Shown one piece after another: positions 22,539 to 30,883 of a DNA stretch of 64,000 nt. The notes below the pieces were generated by a model. It saw nothing but the letters and a program-made list of their open reading frames with translations. It had not been told where the DNA came from and made no database searches. Every line of letters starts with the position of its first letter. The first letter of the stretch is position 1. Made by a program: the position numbers and the translations under genes. The stretch is from Azospirillum halopraeferens DSM 3675 (GTDB lineage Bacteria; Pseudomonadota; Alphaproteobacteria; Azospirillales; Azospirillaceae), in assembly GCF_000429625.1 (NCBI RefSeq), contig NZ_KE386931.1:27970-91969 (forward strand), read 5' to 3'.

Positions 22539-22916
22539 ATGTCGGATCAGAGTGGGACCGAGGAGCGGCAGATGCGGCGGACCGTGGGATTCCGCGCCCT
22601 GGACGACGATGTGGCGGCGATCGAGGAGGTCTGCGACGAGGGCGAGAGCCCCGGCCAGTTGGCCCGCCGATTGGTGATGGCGTATGTCGCCCGGCACCTG
22701 ACGCTGCGCCGTCGTCGCCGCCACCGCCGTCGCCGGCCGGAAGGTGGGGTGCTGGCAGCAATCCTCGGGGATCTCGGCAAGATCGGTTCGAACATCAACC
22801 AGATCGCCCGCGTGGCTAACGCGAGCGGTGCGATGGATCCCGCCGAGGTCCGGGCGGCGCTTGGCCCGCTGGACGACATGCGGGCCAGGGTCGCGGAGGC
22901 GCTGCGCGATGCCTGA
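22539..22916 (+). CDS. mobC: MobC-like relaxosome accessory protein
   Basis: The 125-residue basic protein has a ribbon-helix-helix-like N-terminus (RRTVGFRALDDDVAAIEEVC), an Arg/His-rich stretch at residues 55-68, and the GSNINQIARVANASG motif typical of MobC-type proteins. These bind oriT and help the relaxase. The ATG at 22539 follows a GGTGGAGGTGG ribosome-binding site. Its 3' end overlaps the relaxase start by eight bases, the usual mobC-mobA arrangement. Family assignment is good. Confidence 0.8.
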   Translation: MSDQSGTEERQMRRTVGFRALDDDVAAIEEVCDEGESPGQLARRLVMAYVARHLTLRRRRRHRRRRPEGGVLAAILGDLGKIGSNINQIARVANASGAMDPAEVRAALGPLDDMRARVAEALRDA

Positions 22917-25542
22917 GCGGCCGTCGATCATCATCAAGAGCAGCGCCAGGGGTGGGGCGGTCGCGCTGGCCGCCCACCTGGAGGCGGCTGAAAACGAGTG
23001 TGTGCGCATCGTGGTCGCCGGTGGGCTGATGGGCGAGACCGTGCCCACGATGCTGCTCGACATGGCCGACATGGCCCTGGGCGGCCGGTCACACCGGCCG
23101 CTGGACCACGCGAGCATCAGCCCCGCACCCGGTATCGAGTTGACCGACGACCAGGTGAGGATGGCCTTCACCGTCTACGATCGGCGTCACGGGCTGCCCG
23201 ATGGCCCTTACGTCATCATCGAGCACATCAAGCATGGCCGCCGTCACTACCACCAGGTCAGGCTCCGCATCGATCTCGCGACCATGACCGCGGCGCCCGA
23301 CGGTTGGCGGTATGTAAAAAACGAGCAGGCGGCACGCAGCATCGAGGCGACGTTGGGCCTGACGCTAGGGACCGGGCGCTTCACGGGCCGCCTACGGGCG
23401 GACGGCGTCGTCATCGACGCACGGCCAGTCAGCCGGCTGAGCCACGACGAGCACCAGCAGGCCAAGCGCCTCGGCGTCGATCAGGGCGCCGTGGACGCCC
23501 TGATCCAGTCGACATGGGCCCGCTCCGACAATGGCCGGTCCTTCGCCGTGGCGCTGGCGGTGCAGGGCTATGTCCTGGCGCGCGGCGATCGCCGCGACAT
23601 CGTCATCGTCGACCCCCGGGGCGGGGTCCATTCCCCGCGGCGGCGCCTCGTCGACGACGACGGGCGACGCTTGCGGGCGGCGGCGGTGGCGGCCCGCCTG
23701 GGCGACCTGGACCCTGCCACGCTGCCGTCGGTCGCGGAGGTCCGGGTGGGGCAGTGTGACATCAAGCGATCCGCGGCGCGGAGCGACAAAGGGGCGGCAC
23801 GCGACGAGGTCGACGCCGAGTTGTGTCTGTTGCGCCGGCTGGGGATCGACATTGCCGCTCGGCGCGACGCGCTGGACGCGCTGCATGCCCGCCTGGAGGA
23901 CCGACGTCGCGTCGCGGACGAGGTGCGGCAGCTTCGGACGATCGCCAACAACCGGGAATTCCACTCTCGGCGGGCGCCCCCCCTTCGGGCCCGCCGGGAT
24001 GCCGCCATCTGGCGCGCGACCTCGGAGCAGCCCTATGACGATGACGGGCCGTCCTTTGATCCGGCCCTTGACGACTCCGCGGCCCCACGAGGGTGGCCGT
24101 GGACAGGCGATGCCGCCGTTGCCGGACGTCGGCGCCGGATGCCGGACCAGCCCACGCCGCCGCCGGTCGCGTTCGACGCGCCGCTGCCGTCGGCATTGCT
24201 CCGCCGTCTCGCCGAGCATTACGGCCGGCCGATCGACCCGCGGATCGGGCCGTACCTGCGGGCCGTGGACCGGCCGCGGCCGGATGAGGCCGATCGGCCC
24301 CTGCGCGTCCGACTGACAACGGGTGAAACGCTGACCGACCATGGCGACCTGATCGTCGTGGGGACGGCGGGCACCGTGTCGGCTAATGCGGTGACCGTTT
24401 TCGTCGCGCTCGTCCGGGCGGCCGCATGGCCGGGCGTCGAGCTGTCCGGTCCGCCGGACTGGATCGCCGCCGCGTCCGCGGCGCTGGAGGAGGCCGGCAT
24501 TCCCTGGAGCGTCGATGCCGCATCTCGGTCGGCGGACCATGCGGCCGACGACTGGACCGACGGATTGCGCGACCCGGCTTTGGAACCATCCCCTACTCTC
24601 GGACCCGTTGACGAGGGGTGTCGCGACACCCCCGTCATCGTCGCGCCGGACGACGGCGTTGGGGACGGCCCGGCTCCGACCGTGTCCACGACGGCTGTGC
24701 CGGGTCCGGAGCCAGATGACGGCCCGTCTCCCGGGCGGACCACGCCGGGCAACCGTGCGCCGGGCGATGCGTCCGATCCCATCCAGGATTTGTGCGACAG
24801 CTTGCTGGGCCCGGGGCACCTCCGAGGCGTCATCGATCCGGCACTCGAGCTGCTGCGTCACATGCCCGCGGCGCCCGAACCGCAATCCCATATCGACCTC
24901 GTCGCCCGGCTCGAGAGGAGCCGGGTGACAGCAACGCTGCTAACGATGGAGATCGCTGATGGACCCGTCGCAGACCACCGACACCCTGATCCGGATCGAC
25001 GGGCGAACCGAGGCGCTGATGGCGCTGCTCAAGCCGACGTCGGGCACGAGCGTCGCCGACCAGATCCTGGAGCATCTGCGGATTCAGGCCGAGGCGATCG
25101 TGCGCCTGTCCATGGCGGTGGAGCGGCTGGCCTCCCTGGTCGCGCAGACGCAGCGGCCGGATCGGACCTGACGGCGGACAGGGCGGCGCAAGAGCCGCCA
25201 ACCCCGGCACTGTCGGGAGTCGATCCGCCACGCGAGGTGCGCGTTTATGTCGAGCGGCTGACCGCGTGGCTGCGCGACGACAACGCGCGGACCGAGACCT
25301 CGGCGCGCCTCGGCCTCACGCGGGCGCGGACGGAGTTCGCGCGGCGCGCCAACGGCGGGCATGCCGTGGCACCGGAGCTGCTGCGCCAGACGATCGCCCG
25401 GATCGCGCCGCATCTGGTCGCGGCGCATGATCGGATGCTCGAGGTGGAGCGGGCCGTCTACTCCCGGTCCGCCTCGGCGCCGATCGCACAGGAGGCCGGG
25501 GACGTGCCGTCGCACCGCAGGGAGGGTGCCGCCCGGGAGTAG
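22909..25542 (+). CDS. Relaxase/mobilization nuclease (MobA/VirD2-like)
   Basis: The 877-residue protein has an N-terminal relaxase domain (about residues 1-250). A His-rich metal motif YVIIEHIKHGRRHYHQVRLR is visible near residues 100-120, corresponding to relaxase motif III. The enzyme would nick oriT and bind the 5' end for transfer. The ATG at 22909 overlaps mobC and fixes the start. Residues about 350-680 are variable and Asp/Pro-rich. From 24959 to 25171 the frame reads like a shadow (Arg/Gly/Asp-rich) while an overlapping frame looks coding. The terminal part (EVRVYVERLTAWLRDDNART onward) looks genuine again. The end of the relaxase proper may therefore be near 24957, with later genes fused by loss of a stop. 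Confidence 0.75.
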   Translation: MPERPSIIIKSSARGGAVALAAHLEAAENECVRIVVAGGLMGETVPTMLLDMADMALGGRSHRPLDHASISPAPGIELTDDQVRMAFTVYDRRHGLPDGPYVIIEHIKHGRRHYHQVRLRIDLATMTAAPDGWRYVKNEQAARSIEATLGLTLGTGRFTGRLRADGVVIDARPVSRLSHDEHQQAKRLGVDQGAVDALIQSTWARSDNGRSFAVALAVQGYVLARGDRRDIVIVDPRGGVHSPRRRLVDDDGRRLRAAAVAARLGDLDPATLPSVAEVRVGQCDIKRSAARSDKGAARDEVDAELCLLRRLGIDIAARRDALDALHARLEDRRRVADEVRQLRTIANNREFHSRRAPPLRARRDAAIWRATSEQPYDDDGPSFDPALDDSAAPRGWPWTGDAAVAGRRRRMPDQPTPPPVAFDAPLPSALLRRLAEHYGRPIDPRIGPYLRAVDRPRPDEADRPLRVRLTTGETLTDHGDLIVVGTAGTVSANAVTVFVALVRAAAWPGVELSGPPDWIAAASAALEEAGIPWSVDAASRSADHAADDWTDGLRDPALEPSPTLGPVDEGCRDTPVIVAPDDGVGDGPAPTVSTTAVPGPEPDDGPSPGRTTPGNRAPGDASDPIQDLCDSLLGPGHLRGVIDPALELLRHMPAAPEPQSHIDLVARLERSRVTATLLTMEIADGPVADHRHPDPDRRANRGADGAAQADVGHERRRPDPGASADSGRGDRAPVHGGGAAGLPGRADAAAGSDLTADRAAQEPPTPALSGVDPPREVRVYVERLTAWLRDDNARTETSARLGLTRARTEFARRANGGHAVAPELLRQTIARIAPHLVAAHDRMLEVERAVYSRSASAPIAQEAGDVPSHRREGAARE
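24959..25171 (+). CDS. Small protein nested in the relaxase gene (+1 frame)
   Basis: This 70-residue frame reads MDPSQTTDTLIRIDGRTEAL and continues with balanced composition and an amphipathic helix (ADQILEHLRIQAEAIVRLSM). The relaxase frame over the same bases is Arg/Gly/Asp-rich and looks non-coding. The ATG follows AACGATGGAGATCGCTG. It has no recognised family. It may be a true accessory mob gene overlapping a read-through relaxase frame. Coding preference is judged by eye only. Confidence 0.45.
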   Translation: MDPSQTTDTLIRIDGRTEALMALLKPTSGTSVADQILEHLRIQAEAIVRLSMAVERLASLVAQTQRPDRT

Positions 25543-25593
25543 CCGTCGCGACCGAGCCCTTTTCACCCGAGGGTTGAACATGGGGATGGTGAC

Positions 25594-25653
25594 GTGACGC
25601 CCGGTCGGGCCGCGGCGGCGCGTTGGCGGCGCCGCGGCCCGACCGGGCGTCAC
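25594..25653. repeat. Large near-perfect stem-loop after the relaxase gene
   Basis: Arms of about 23-25 bases, starting GTGACGCCCGGTCGGGCCGC at 25594 and ending with its complement at 25653, flank a loop around CGCGTTGGCG. There is no T-run, so it is not a canonical terminator. It lies between the relaxase and the next gene and could end or stabilise the mob transcript. Confidence 0.6.
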
Positions 25654-25681
25654 CGTTCCACAGCCAACGAGAGCCATTCCG

Positions 25682-26350
25682 ATGTCCAGCATGCCCGAAT
25701 CCCTTCATTCTCCCCTTGCGGCCGTCCGTCGCCTGCAGGCGGCCTACACGGCTTGCCCCACGCCGCAGGGCCTCGTTGCGCTCGCCCGCGCCCACGCCGC
25801 CGCGGGTGACGTCGCGGCGGCGCGCCGTTTGGCCCGGGAGGTGGTCGACGCCGTCGACCGCGATCCGGACGGAACTCCGCCGTGGTTGGCCGACGACGCC
25901 AGGGCCATCCTCGACGGCGCCGACGGCCGCGCGCCCAACGCACCGGCGTCGGCGCAGGATCTCGTCGGTCGGATCGTGCGGCTGGCGGCCTGGCCCAGGC
26001 GGGTGGTCGTCGACGCCGACGGTGTGGCCGTCTACTGCCGTCGCCCCGAGACGGCGCTGGACCTGCTCGATGGCATTGTCGTCCATCGTGTTGTGGTGGT
26101 CGGCGTCGGGTCCGACGTCGACCCTGACCTCGAGCTGCGCGTTGCCGAGGTGCTGCAGGCCTGCACGTGCGGCGACCTGCCCGGCGTCCATGGTGAGCGC
26201 GCGCTGCGGGATCTCGCCGGCGATCTGGCGGACCTTGGCCGGCGTCTCCTCCTGGGACACCACCGGTCCCCTGGCCAGCCGGAGGTGACGGCCGTGGTGG
26301 CCATCGCGCCGCATCACACCCTCAGCCTCGACGTCGTCGTCTCCCTGTAA
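25682..26350 (+). CDS. Hypothetical protein with helical-repeat-like N-terminus
   Basis: The 222-residue protein begins MSSMPESLHSPLAAVRRLQA. Its first 70 residues are Ala-rich paired helices resembling a single TPR (LVALARAHAAAGDVAAARRL). The rest is an alpha/beta-looking domain (RRVVVDADGVAVY...VVHRVVVVGVGSDV). I recognise no family. It lies between the relaxase and the LuxR-type regulator on the same strand, with 51 bases to the next gene. High GC third positions and an intact frame support coding. A role in regulating the element is possible but unproven. Confidence 0.6.
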   Translation: MSSMPESLHSPLAAVRRLQAAYTACPTPQGLVALARAHAAAGDVAAARRLAREVVDAVDRDPDGTPPWLADDARAILDGADGRAPNAPASAQDLVGRIVRLAAWPRRVVVDADGVAVYCRRPETALDLLDGIVVHRVVVVGVGSDVDPDLELRVAEVLQACTCGDLPGVHGERALRDLAGDLADLGRRLLLGHHRSPGQPEVTAVVAIAPHHTLSLDVVVSL

Positions 26351-26401
26351 CGCTGGCACGCGCGGTGGCCCGGCGGGGCTGCCGCGCCAAGGAGCATCAC
26401 C

Positions 26402-27040
26402 ATGACTTCATTGGATTTGGCCGTTTCCGGCCGGGCCGTGGTCGCCATCCGTCAGCCGCTGCTCGGCCACGGACTTGCCCGGCTCGTCGAGCAGGCCGGC
26501 GTGGTGGACGGTGTCGACATCGTCGGCGACCCGTCGGACATCGCGGCGGGGGCCGGCTACCGGTTCGCCCTGGTCCGGGCCGACGCGGACGGCACCCTCC
26601 GGGCCGACGTCCGCGCCCTCACCCTGGTCGGTGCCGCCGATCACGTGGTGGCCGTCCTGGACGGCCGGGACGCCCCCTGGTCGCCGACCATCCTCCGGGG
26701 CGCCGACGCCGTGTTGCACGGTGACGAGGGCCCCGCCGACATCGCCGCCATCCTGCGGCTGGTTGGCCGGGGATGTGGGGTGGTGTCGCAGCCGGCGCTG
26801 CGGCCGCTGCGCCGGCCGGTCGTGGCGCCGTTGCCGCCGCCGCCGGCGCTGGGTCTCACGCCGCGCCAGCAGGACGTGGCCGCGCTGCTCGCCACCGGCG
26901 CGCCCAACAAGGTGGTCGCCCACCGCCTCGGCATCGCCGAGGGGACGGTCAAGATCCATCTCTCCCAGATCTATCGGCTGCTCGGGGTCAGCAACCGCGG
27001 CCAGTTCATCGCGCGGTGGCTTGCCCGGGAGCCGGCATGA
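26402..27040 (+). CDS. LuxR-type transcriptional regulator with a degenerate receiver-like N-terminus
   Basis: The 212-residue protein has a C-terminal LuxR/GerE helix-turn-helix at about residues 150-208 (LTPRQQDVAALLATGAPNKV, then EGTVKIHLSQIYRLLGVSNR). The N-terminal 130 residues have the length and alternating hydrophobic pattern of a response-regulator receiver. I cannot find the usual acidic pocket or phospho-Asp, so it may respond to protein contacts instead of phosphorylation. It is the last plus-strand gene of the mobility module, converging with the integrase gene across a strong hairpin. Control of excision or transfer is a reasonable inference. Confidence 0.72.
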   Translation: MTSLDLAVSGRAVVAIRQPLLGHGLARLVEQAGVVDGVDIVGDPSDIAAGAGYRFALVRADADGTLRADVRALTLVGAADHVVAVLDGRDAPWSPTILRGADAVLHGDEGPADIAAILRLVGRGCGVVSQPALRPLRRPVVAPLPPPPALGLTPRQQDVAALLATGAPNKVVAHRLGIAEGTVKIHLSQIYRLLGVSNRGQFIARWLAREPA

Positions 27041-27066
27041 TCCCGTAGCGACGGCCGGCGCCGGAC

Positions 27067-27122
27067 GCCTCCACCACCCGGCGCTCCCGACCGGCTTGGC
27101 CGGAGCGCCGGGCGGTGGAGGC
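27067..27122. terminator. Bidirectional stem-loop between regulator and integrase genes
   Basis: Left arm GCCTCCACCACCCGGCGCTCC (27067-27087) pairs with 27102-27122 with a single mismatch and a 14-base loop. It lies exactly between two convergent genes. There is no clear T-run, so efficiency is uncertain. Confidence 0.55.
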
Positions 27123-27124
27123 GG

Positions 27125-29215
27125 TCAGTCGGCGAGGTGACCGACATCGAGCTGCCAGAGCTCCAGCGCGCGCCGCAGATCGGCCAGGGTCAGGCCGGCG
27201 TTGTAGTCGTCCGCCGTGATGTCGCCGGCGGTGCTGTGGCCCAGCAGCGCCTTGATGGTCGTCTCGTTCACGCCGCGGCGGAGCAAGTGCGTGTTGAGGC
27301 TCGTCCTGAACGAATGGAAATCCTTCGACGGCTCGTAGACGCCGATCTTCCTTCGGTACTCGGTCCACCACAGGCTGAAGGCATGGCCGTATGTGCCGAA
27401 ACCGCCACCGCGCCGCAATTCGGGAAACAGTTGCTTGGCTCCTTCCGCTCGCCGGGCCGCGGCCTGCTTCGGCAGGCCCAGGCGGACCAGGGTCGAATGG
27501 AGCGGCACCACCCGGGTGCTCGACGCGGTCTTCAACGTCTGCCCCGCACCTTCCCGGATGCGGACGACCGCCATCCCGTCCTGCTCGCCGATGTCCTCCG
27601 GCCTGAGTTGCAGGATCTCCTCCAGGCGCATGCCCTGATGCGCCGCGATCAGCGGAGCCCAGTACCGGGCGTCGCGCGGCGGCGGGCGGTCCGACGGCGT
27701 GGCGCGCAACCGGTCGTCGACGCAGCCGGTCCAGGCCGGCGACCGGAACAAGCGTTCCAGCTCGTCCACTTCGTAGGCGCGCCGCTTCCGACGGTGCTTC
27801 CGGATCAGTGACTTCTCGTACAGCTGGCTGCCGAACACCGAGCTGTCCGGATCGCGGCCGAGATAGGCCATAGCCTCCCTAAAAATCACGTTCAAAAAAT
27901 TGAGGTGCTTGTTGACGGTCGTAAGGGAGTAGCGTTCGACGTGCCACGTTTCGTTGTCGTCGTCCCGATGGACACCATGGACGCTCGCGGGGGAGATCGT
28001 CCCGTCGTTCAACGCCTGCTCGAGGGCGTTCGCCTCGGCAACGAGCTGACGCACCGTGAGCCGCGCATAGCGGCCCTTGCCGGCCAGCTTCGGCAGGTCG
28101 AGCAGGATCTCCTTGTAGTCACGGGCGTCGGCGTTCGTCACCTGATCGACGGCGACATCGCCGCGGAATTCAACAAACATGCGGACGGTCGTCGTGGCGT
28201 CCGCGACCGACTTGTCGTTCCAGCCCTTGCCCCGCTTCAACTTGATGCACTTCTGCAGCATCTGGGTGACCGTCGGGGCTGGTGTCCGTGTGGCGGGGGC
28301 GTCCGGGGCGGCGACGGGAGGCGGCACCGTTCGGGTCGAGACCTCGCCGGGGTCCGATGCGCGCGACGCCGCTTGGTTCTGGACCGCGGCCAGAACGGAC
28401 AAGGCGTGGCGTTCGACCGAGGCGCGGTCATGGCCCTCGATCGCCGGCAGGTCCAGGCCGTCGAGCGCCCGCCCGACGTGGTCTTTCGCCAACGCCCCGT
28501 CGCGCCGCCGCGACGCGTCCTCGCACATGCCCTGGACGCCACGGGCGATGGTGTCGCGGATCTGCGACGCACCGCGCGCCGTCGTCACCTGCGCCGGCGG
28601 GGCAGGGTGGCGGGCGACGAGGTCCCGGATCGCCCGATCGAGGTCCGGCGGCAGCGTGGCCCCACGGTGGACGGGACCACCATCGGCCGGCCCATCGGCT
28701 TCGTCGACCGCCGGCGTCGTTTCCACAGTGGCGGCTGCCGCGTCGCCGGCACCGTCGGAGCCGAGGGTCGCGATCCCATCCCCGCGGCCCGCCAGCGGGT
28801 CCCGCAGGTCGGCGTCACTCACCTCGGCCATGCCGCCCTGCCCGGCAAGCCACGTCAGATAGGTCTGGGCGAGGGCTTCCGGCACCACGATGCCGCGGGA
28901 TGCCGCCGGACGCGGGACGAACCCGAGGTCGGGCGGCCACGGAGCCCGCCTTGCCTCCTCCCGGGCCAGGGCGTCGTCGCGCACCTTGGCCAGGATGGCC
29001 GTCAGCGTGTCCGGGGCGAGCGGCGTCGGGTGCATGCGCAAGTCCTCCAGAGCCAGATCGAGGAGCAGGGCGAGGCGCCGGGCTCCTCGGAGGACGCTCG
29101 TCTTGAGCGATAGGCTCAGTCTCCCCTGCGGCGCCGTCAGCCGCAAGTCGGCGGGGATCCGGCGGCGCCAATGCCAGGTCTGATGGCGCAGGATCAGGTG
29201 GGAGGCATGGCCCAT
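27125..29215 (-). CDS. int: Tyrosine recombinase (integrase) of the island
   Basis: The 696-residue protein begins MGHASHLILRHQTWHWRRRI, a DUF6538-like integrase N-terminus. Its catalytic domain carries Arg in HQGMRLEEILQLRPEDI, the HxxR box in DFHSFRTSLNTHLL, the His of LLGHSTAGDITADDYN and the nucleophile Tyr in DDYNAG. Residues about 150-360 are variable. The ATG at 29215 is preferred because family similarity starts there; a 34-residue upstream extension to 29317 is also open. The gene starts about 130 bases from the 3' end of tRNA-Gln and points away from it, the classic layout of an island integrated at a tRNA gene. All catalytic residues look present. Confidence 0.85.
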   Translation of the reverse strand: MGHASHLILRHQTWHWRRRIPADLRLTAPQGRLSLSLKTSVLRGARRLALLLDLALEDLRMHPTPLAPDTLTAILAKVRDDALAREEARRAPWPPDLGFVPRPAASRGIVVPEALAQTYLTWLAGQGGMAEVSDADLRDPLAGRGDGIATLGSDGAGDAAAATVETTPAVDEADGPADGGPVHRGATLPPDLDRAIRDLVARHPAPPAQVTTARGASQIRDTIARGVQGMCEDASRRRDGALAKDHVGRALDGLDLPAIEGHDRASVERHALSVLAAVQNQAASRASDPGEVSTRTVPPPVAAPDAPATRTPAPTVTQMLQKCIKLKRGKGWNDKSVADATTTVRMFVEFRGDVAVDQVTNADARDYKEILLDLPKLAGKGRYARLTVRQLVAEANALEQALNDGTISPASVHGVHRDDDNETWHVERYSLTTVNKHLNFLNVIFREAMAYLGRDPDSSVFGSQLYEKSLIRKHRRKRRAYEVDELERLFRSPAWTGCVDDRLRATPSDRPPPRDARYWAPLIAAHQGMRLEEILQLRPEDIGEQDGMAVVRIREGAGQTLKTASSTRVVPLHSTLVRLGLPKQAAARRAEGAKQLFPELRRGGGFGTYGHAFSLWWTEYRRKIGVYEPSKDFHSFRTSLNTHLLRRGVNETTIKALLGHSTAGDITADDYNAGLTLADLRRALELWQLDVGHLAD

Positions 29216-29348
29216 GCTCGCGGTGCTCGGTTTCTGGCCGGGCGGTGCGCTGGGCAGCAGGTGTGGGCACCAGCTCTGGGCACCACCGGCACTGGATTGC
29301 CGGGGCAGCGGAGCCAAGCTGTTGATTCTAAAGCGAAATCGGGAGAGA

Positions 29349-29372
29349 TGGTTGGGGGACTAGGATTCGAAC
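29349..29372 (-). other. Probable attachment site at the tRNA-Gln 3' end
   Basis: The integrase gene lies directly beyond the CCA end of tRNA-Gln and the mobile genes extend leftwards from it. Tyrosine integrases commonly recombine at the 3' end of tRNA genes and leave the gene intact, as here. I found no second copy of this 3' segment inside the window, so the opposite attachment site should be to the left of position 1. Inference from position. Confidence 0.4.
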
Positions 29373-29422
29373 CTAGGCTGGCGGAGTCAGAGTCCGCTGT
29401 CCTACCGCTAGACGATCCCCCA
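29349..29422 (-). tRNA. tRNA-Gln (anticodon CTG)
   Basis: A full cloverleaf can be drawn on the minus strand. The acceptor TGGGGGA pairs with TCCCCCA, the anticodon arm GCGGA-CTCTGAC-TCCGC gives anticodon CTG, the T-arm carries GGTTCGAATCC, and the CCA end is encoded. It is first of three clustered tRNA genes and the probable integration target of the neighbouring island. Confidence 0.93.
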
Positions 29423-29425
29423 ACA

Positions 29426-29500
29426 TGGAGCGGGCGAAGGGATTCGAACCCTCGACCCCAACCTTGGCAAGGTTGTGCTCTACCCCTGAGCTACGCCCGC
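29426..29500 (-). tRNA. tRNA-Gly (anticodon GCC)
   Basis: Acceptor GCGGGCG pairs with CGCCCGC, the D-arm holds AGCTCAGGGGTAGAGC, the anticodon loop is TTGCCAA, the T-arm carries GGTTCGAATCC, and the CCA end is encoded. It is three bases from tRNA-Gln and four from tRNA-Asp. Confidence 0.94.
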
Positions 29501-29504
29501 AACA

Positions 29505-29581
<77 letters not shown>

Positions 29582-29669
29582 AAAAGGGAAGCGGTATGTA
29601 CGAAAACGCCGGGGCCGTTGCAAGCGCTTTTTTCGTCGCGACGGCGGAATTCCTCTGCCACCATGGCGC

Positions 29670-30326
29670 ATGCACCCACACCACGACGATCCCGCCCGCT
29701 GCCCCCTGTGCGGGGCCCCCGGGGCGGCGCCCTTCGCCACCGTGCGGGGGCGGCGGTACCGGCGCTGCGGGACCTGCCGGCTGACGTTCCTGGAACCGGC
29801 GCAGCGGCCCGACGCGGCCGCCGAACGCGCGGAATACGCCTTGCACACCAACGATCCGGCGGACCCGCGCTACCGCCGCTTCCTGGCGCGTGCCACCGAC
29901 CCGCTGCTCGACCGGCTGGCCCCGGGGGCCGAAGGGCTGGACTTCGGCTGCGGGCCGGGGCCGGCGGTGCCGGCCATGCTGGGGGAACGGGGATTCGCCG
30001 TGCGCACCTGGGACCCGTTCTTCGCCCCCGACGCCGACGCGCTGGCGCGCACCTACGATTTCGTGGTCTGCACCGAGGTGGCGGAGCACTTCCACCGGCC
30101 GGACGCCGCATTCGCCCGCATCGACGGGCTGCTGCGGCCGGGCGGCTGGCTCGCCCTGATGACCGGCATCCTGCGTGACGACACCGCCTTCGCCGGCTGG
30201 CCCTACATCCGCGAGGCCAGCCACGTGGTCTTCTACCGGCCGCAAACGCTGGACTGGATTGCCCGCCGCTTCGGCTGGACCGCGGAGCCCGCCGGGACCG
30301 ACGTCGTGCTGTTCGGCAAACCCTGA
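29670..30326 (+). CDS. Class I SAM-dependent methyltransferase with N-terminal zinc ribbon
   Basis: The 218-residue protein starts with four cysteines in CPLCGAPGAA...YRRCGTCRLTFLEP, a zinc-ribbon opening common in Methyltransf_23-type proteins. The SAM-binding motif LDFGCGPGPAVPAML follows, then the motif II region VVCTEVAEHFHRPDAAFARI. It would transfer a methyl group to a small molecule or protein side chain that I cannot name. It stands alone on the plus strand between the tRNA cluster and the convergent gamma-carbonic-anhydrase-like gene. Fold assignment is strong, substrate unknown. Confidence 0.8.
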   Translation: MHPHHDDPARCPLCGAPGAAPFATVRGRRYRRCGTCRLTFLEPAQRPDAAAERAEYALHTNDPADPRYRRFLARATDPLLDRLAPGAEGLDFGCGPGPAVPAMLGERGFAVRTWDPFFAPDADALARTYDFVVCTEVAEHFHRPDAAFARIDGLLRPGGWLALMTGILRDDTAFAGWPYIREASHVVFYRPQTLDWIARRFGWTAEPAGTDVVLFGKP

Positions 30327-30355
30327 CGTCCCGCGGCGCGGCGTAGCCTCCGGCG

Positions 30356-30883
30356 TCAGCCCCGGCTCACCGGCGTCAGACGGGCGGCATACACCCGCGC
30401 GCGCTCCACATAAACGGCGGCGGGCTGGCGCAGGCGCTCCAGATCGGCGTCGCTCACCTCCCGCACGATCCGGCCGGGCATCCCCATCACCACCGACCGG
30501 TCGGGGATCTCCTTGCCTTCGCCGATCAGGGCGTGGGCGCCGATCAGGCAGTCGCGGCCGATGCGCGCCCCGTTCAGGACGGTGGCGCCGATGCCCACCA
30601 GCGTGCCGTCGCCGATGGTGCAGCCGTGCAGCATTGCCAGGTGCCCCACCGTCACCCCGCGGCCCAGCGTCAGCGGGTAGCCGGGATCGACGTGCAGCAC
30701 CGCATTATCCTGCACGTTGCTGCCGGCGCCGATGACCACCCGGTCCAGTTCGGCCCGGATCACCGCCCCCCACCACACCGAAACGTCCTCCGCCAGTTCC
30801 ACATCACCCACCACGGTGGCGGTGGGGGCGACCCAGGCGGTCGGTGCAAGGCGCGGGGTAGTGTCGTCGATGGCGTAAATCAC
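30356..30883 (-). CDS. Gamma-carbonic-anhydrase-like left-handed beta-helix protein
   Basis: The 175-residue protein is built of hexapeptide repeats (VGDVELAEDVSVWWGAVIRA, IGDGTLVGIGATVLNGARIG). Three metal-ligand His residues are placed as in gamma-class carbonic anhydrases (AVLHVD, VGHLAMLHGC). The GTG at 30883 is chosen because homology begins IYAIDDTTPRLAPTAWVAPT and AGGA lies about 10 bases upstream; the frame stays open further but that part looks unrelated. Members bind zinc or iron and may hydrate CO2 or act on acyl groups. It is isolated, so its pathway is not evident. Confidence 0.82.
   Translation of the reverse strand: MIYAIDDTTPRLAPTAWVAPTATVVGDVELAEDVSVWWGAVIRAELDRVVIGAGSNVQDNAVLHVDPGYPLTLGRGVTVGHLAMLHGCTIGDGTLVGIGATVLNGARIGRDCLIGAHALIGEGKEIPDRSVVMGMPGRIVREVSDADLERLRQPAAVYVERARVYAARLTPVSRG

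Noticed and set aside
27125..29113. Plus-strand frames opposite the integrase
   Set aside because: The minus-strand integrase has all catalytic residues. The opposing frames are shadows.
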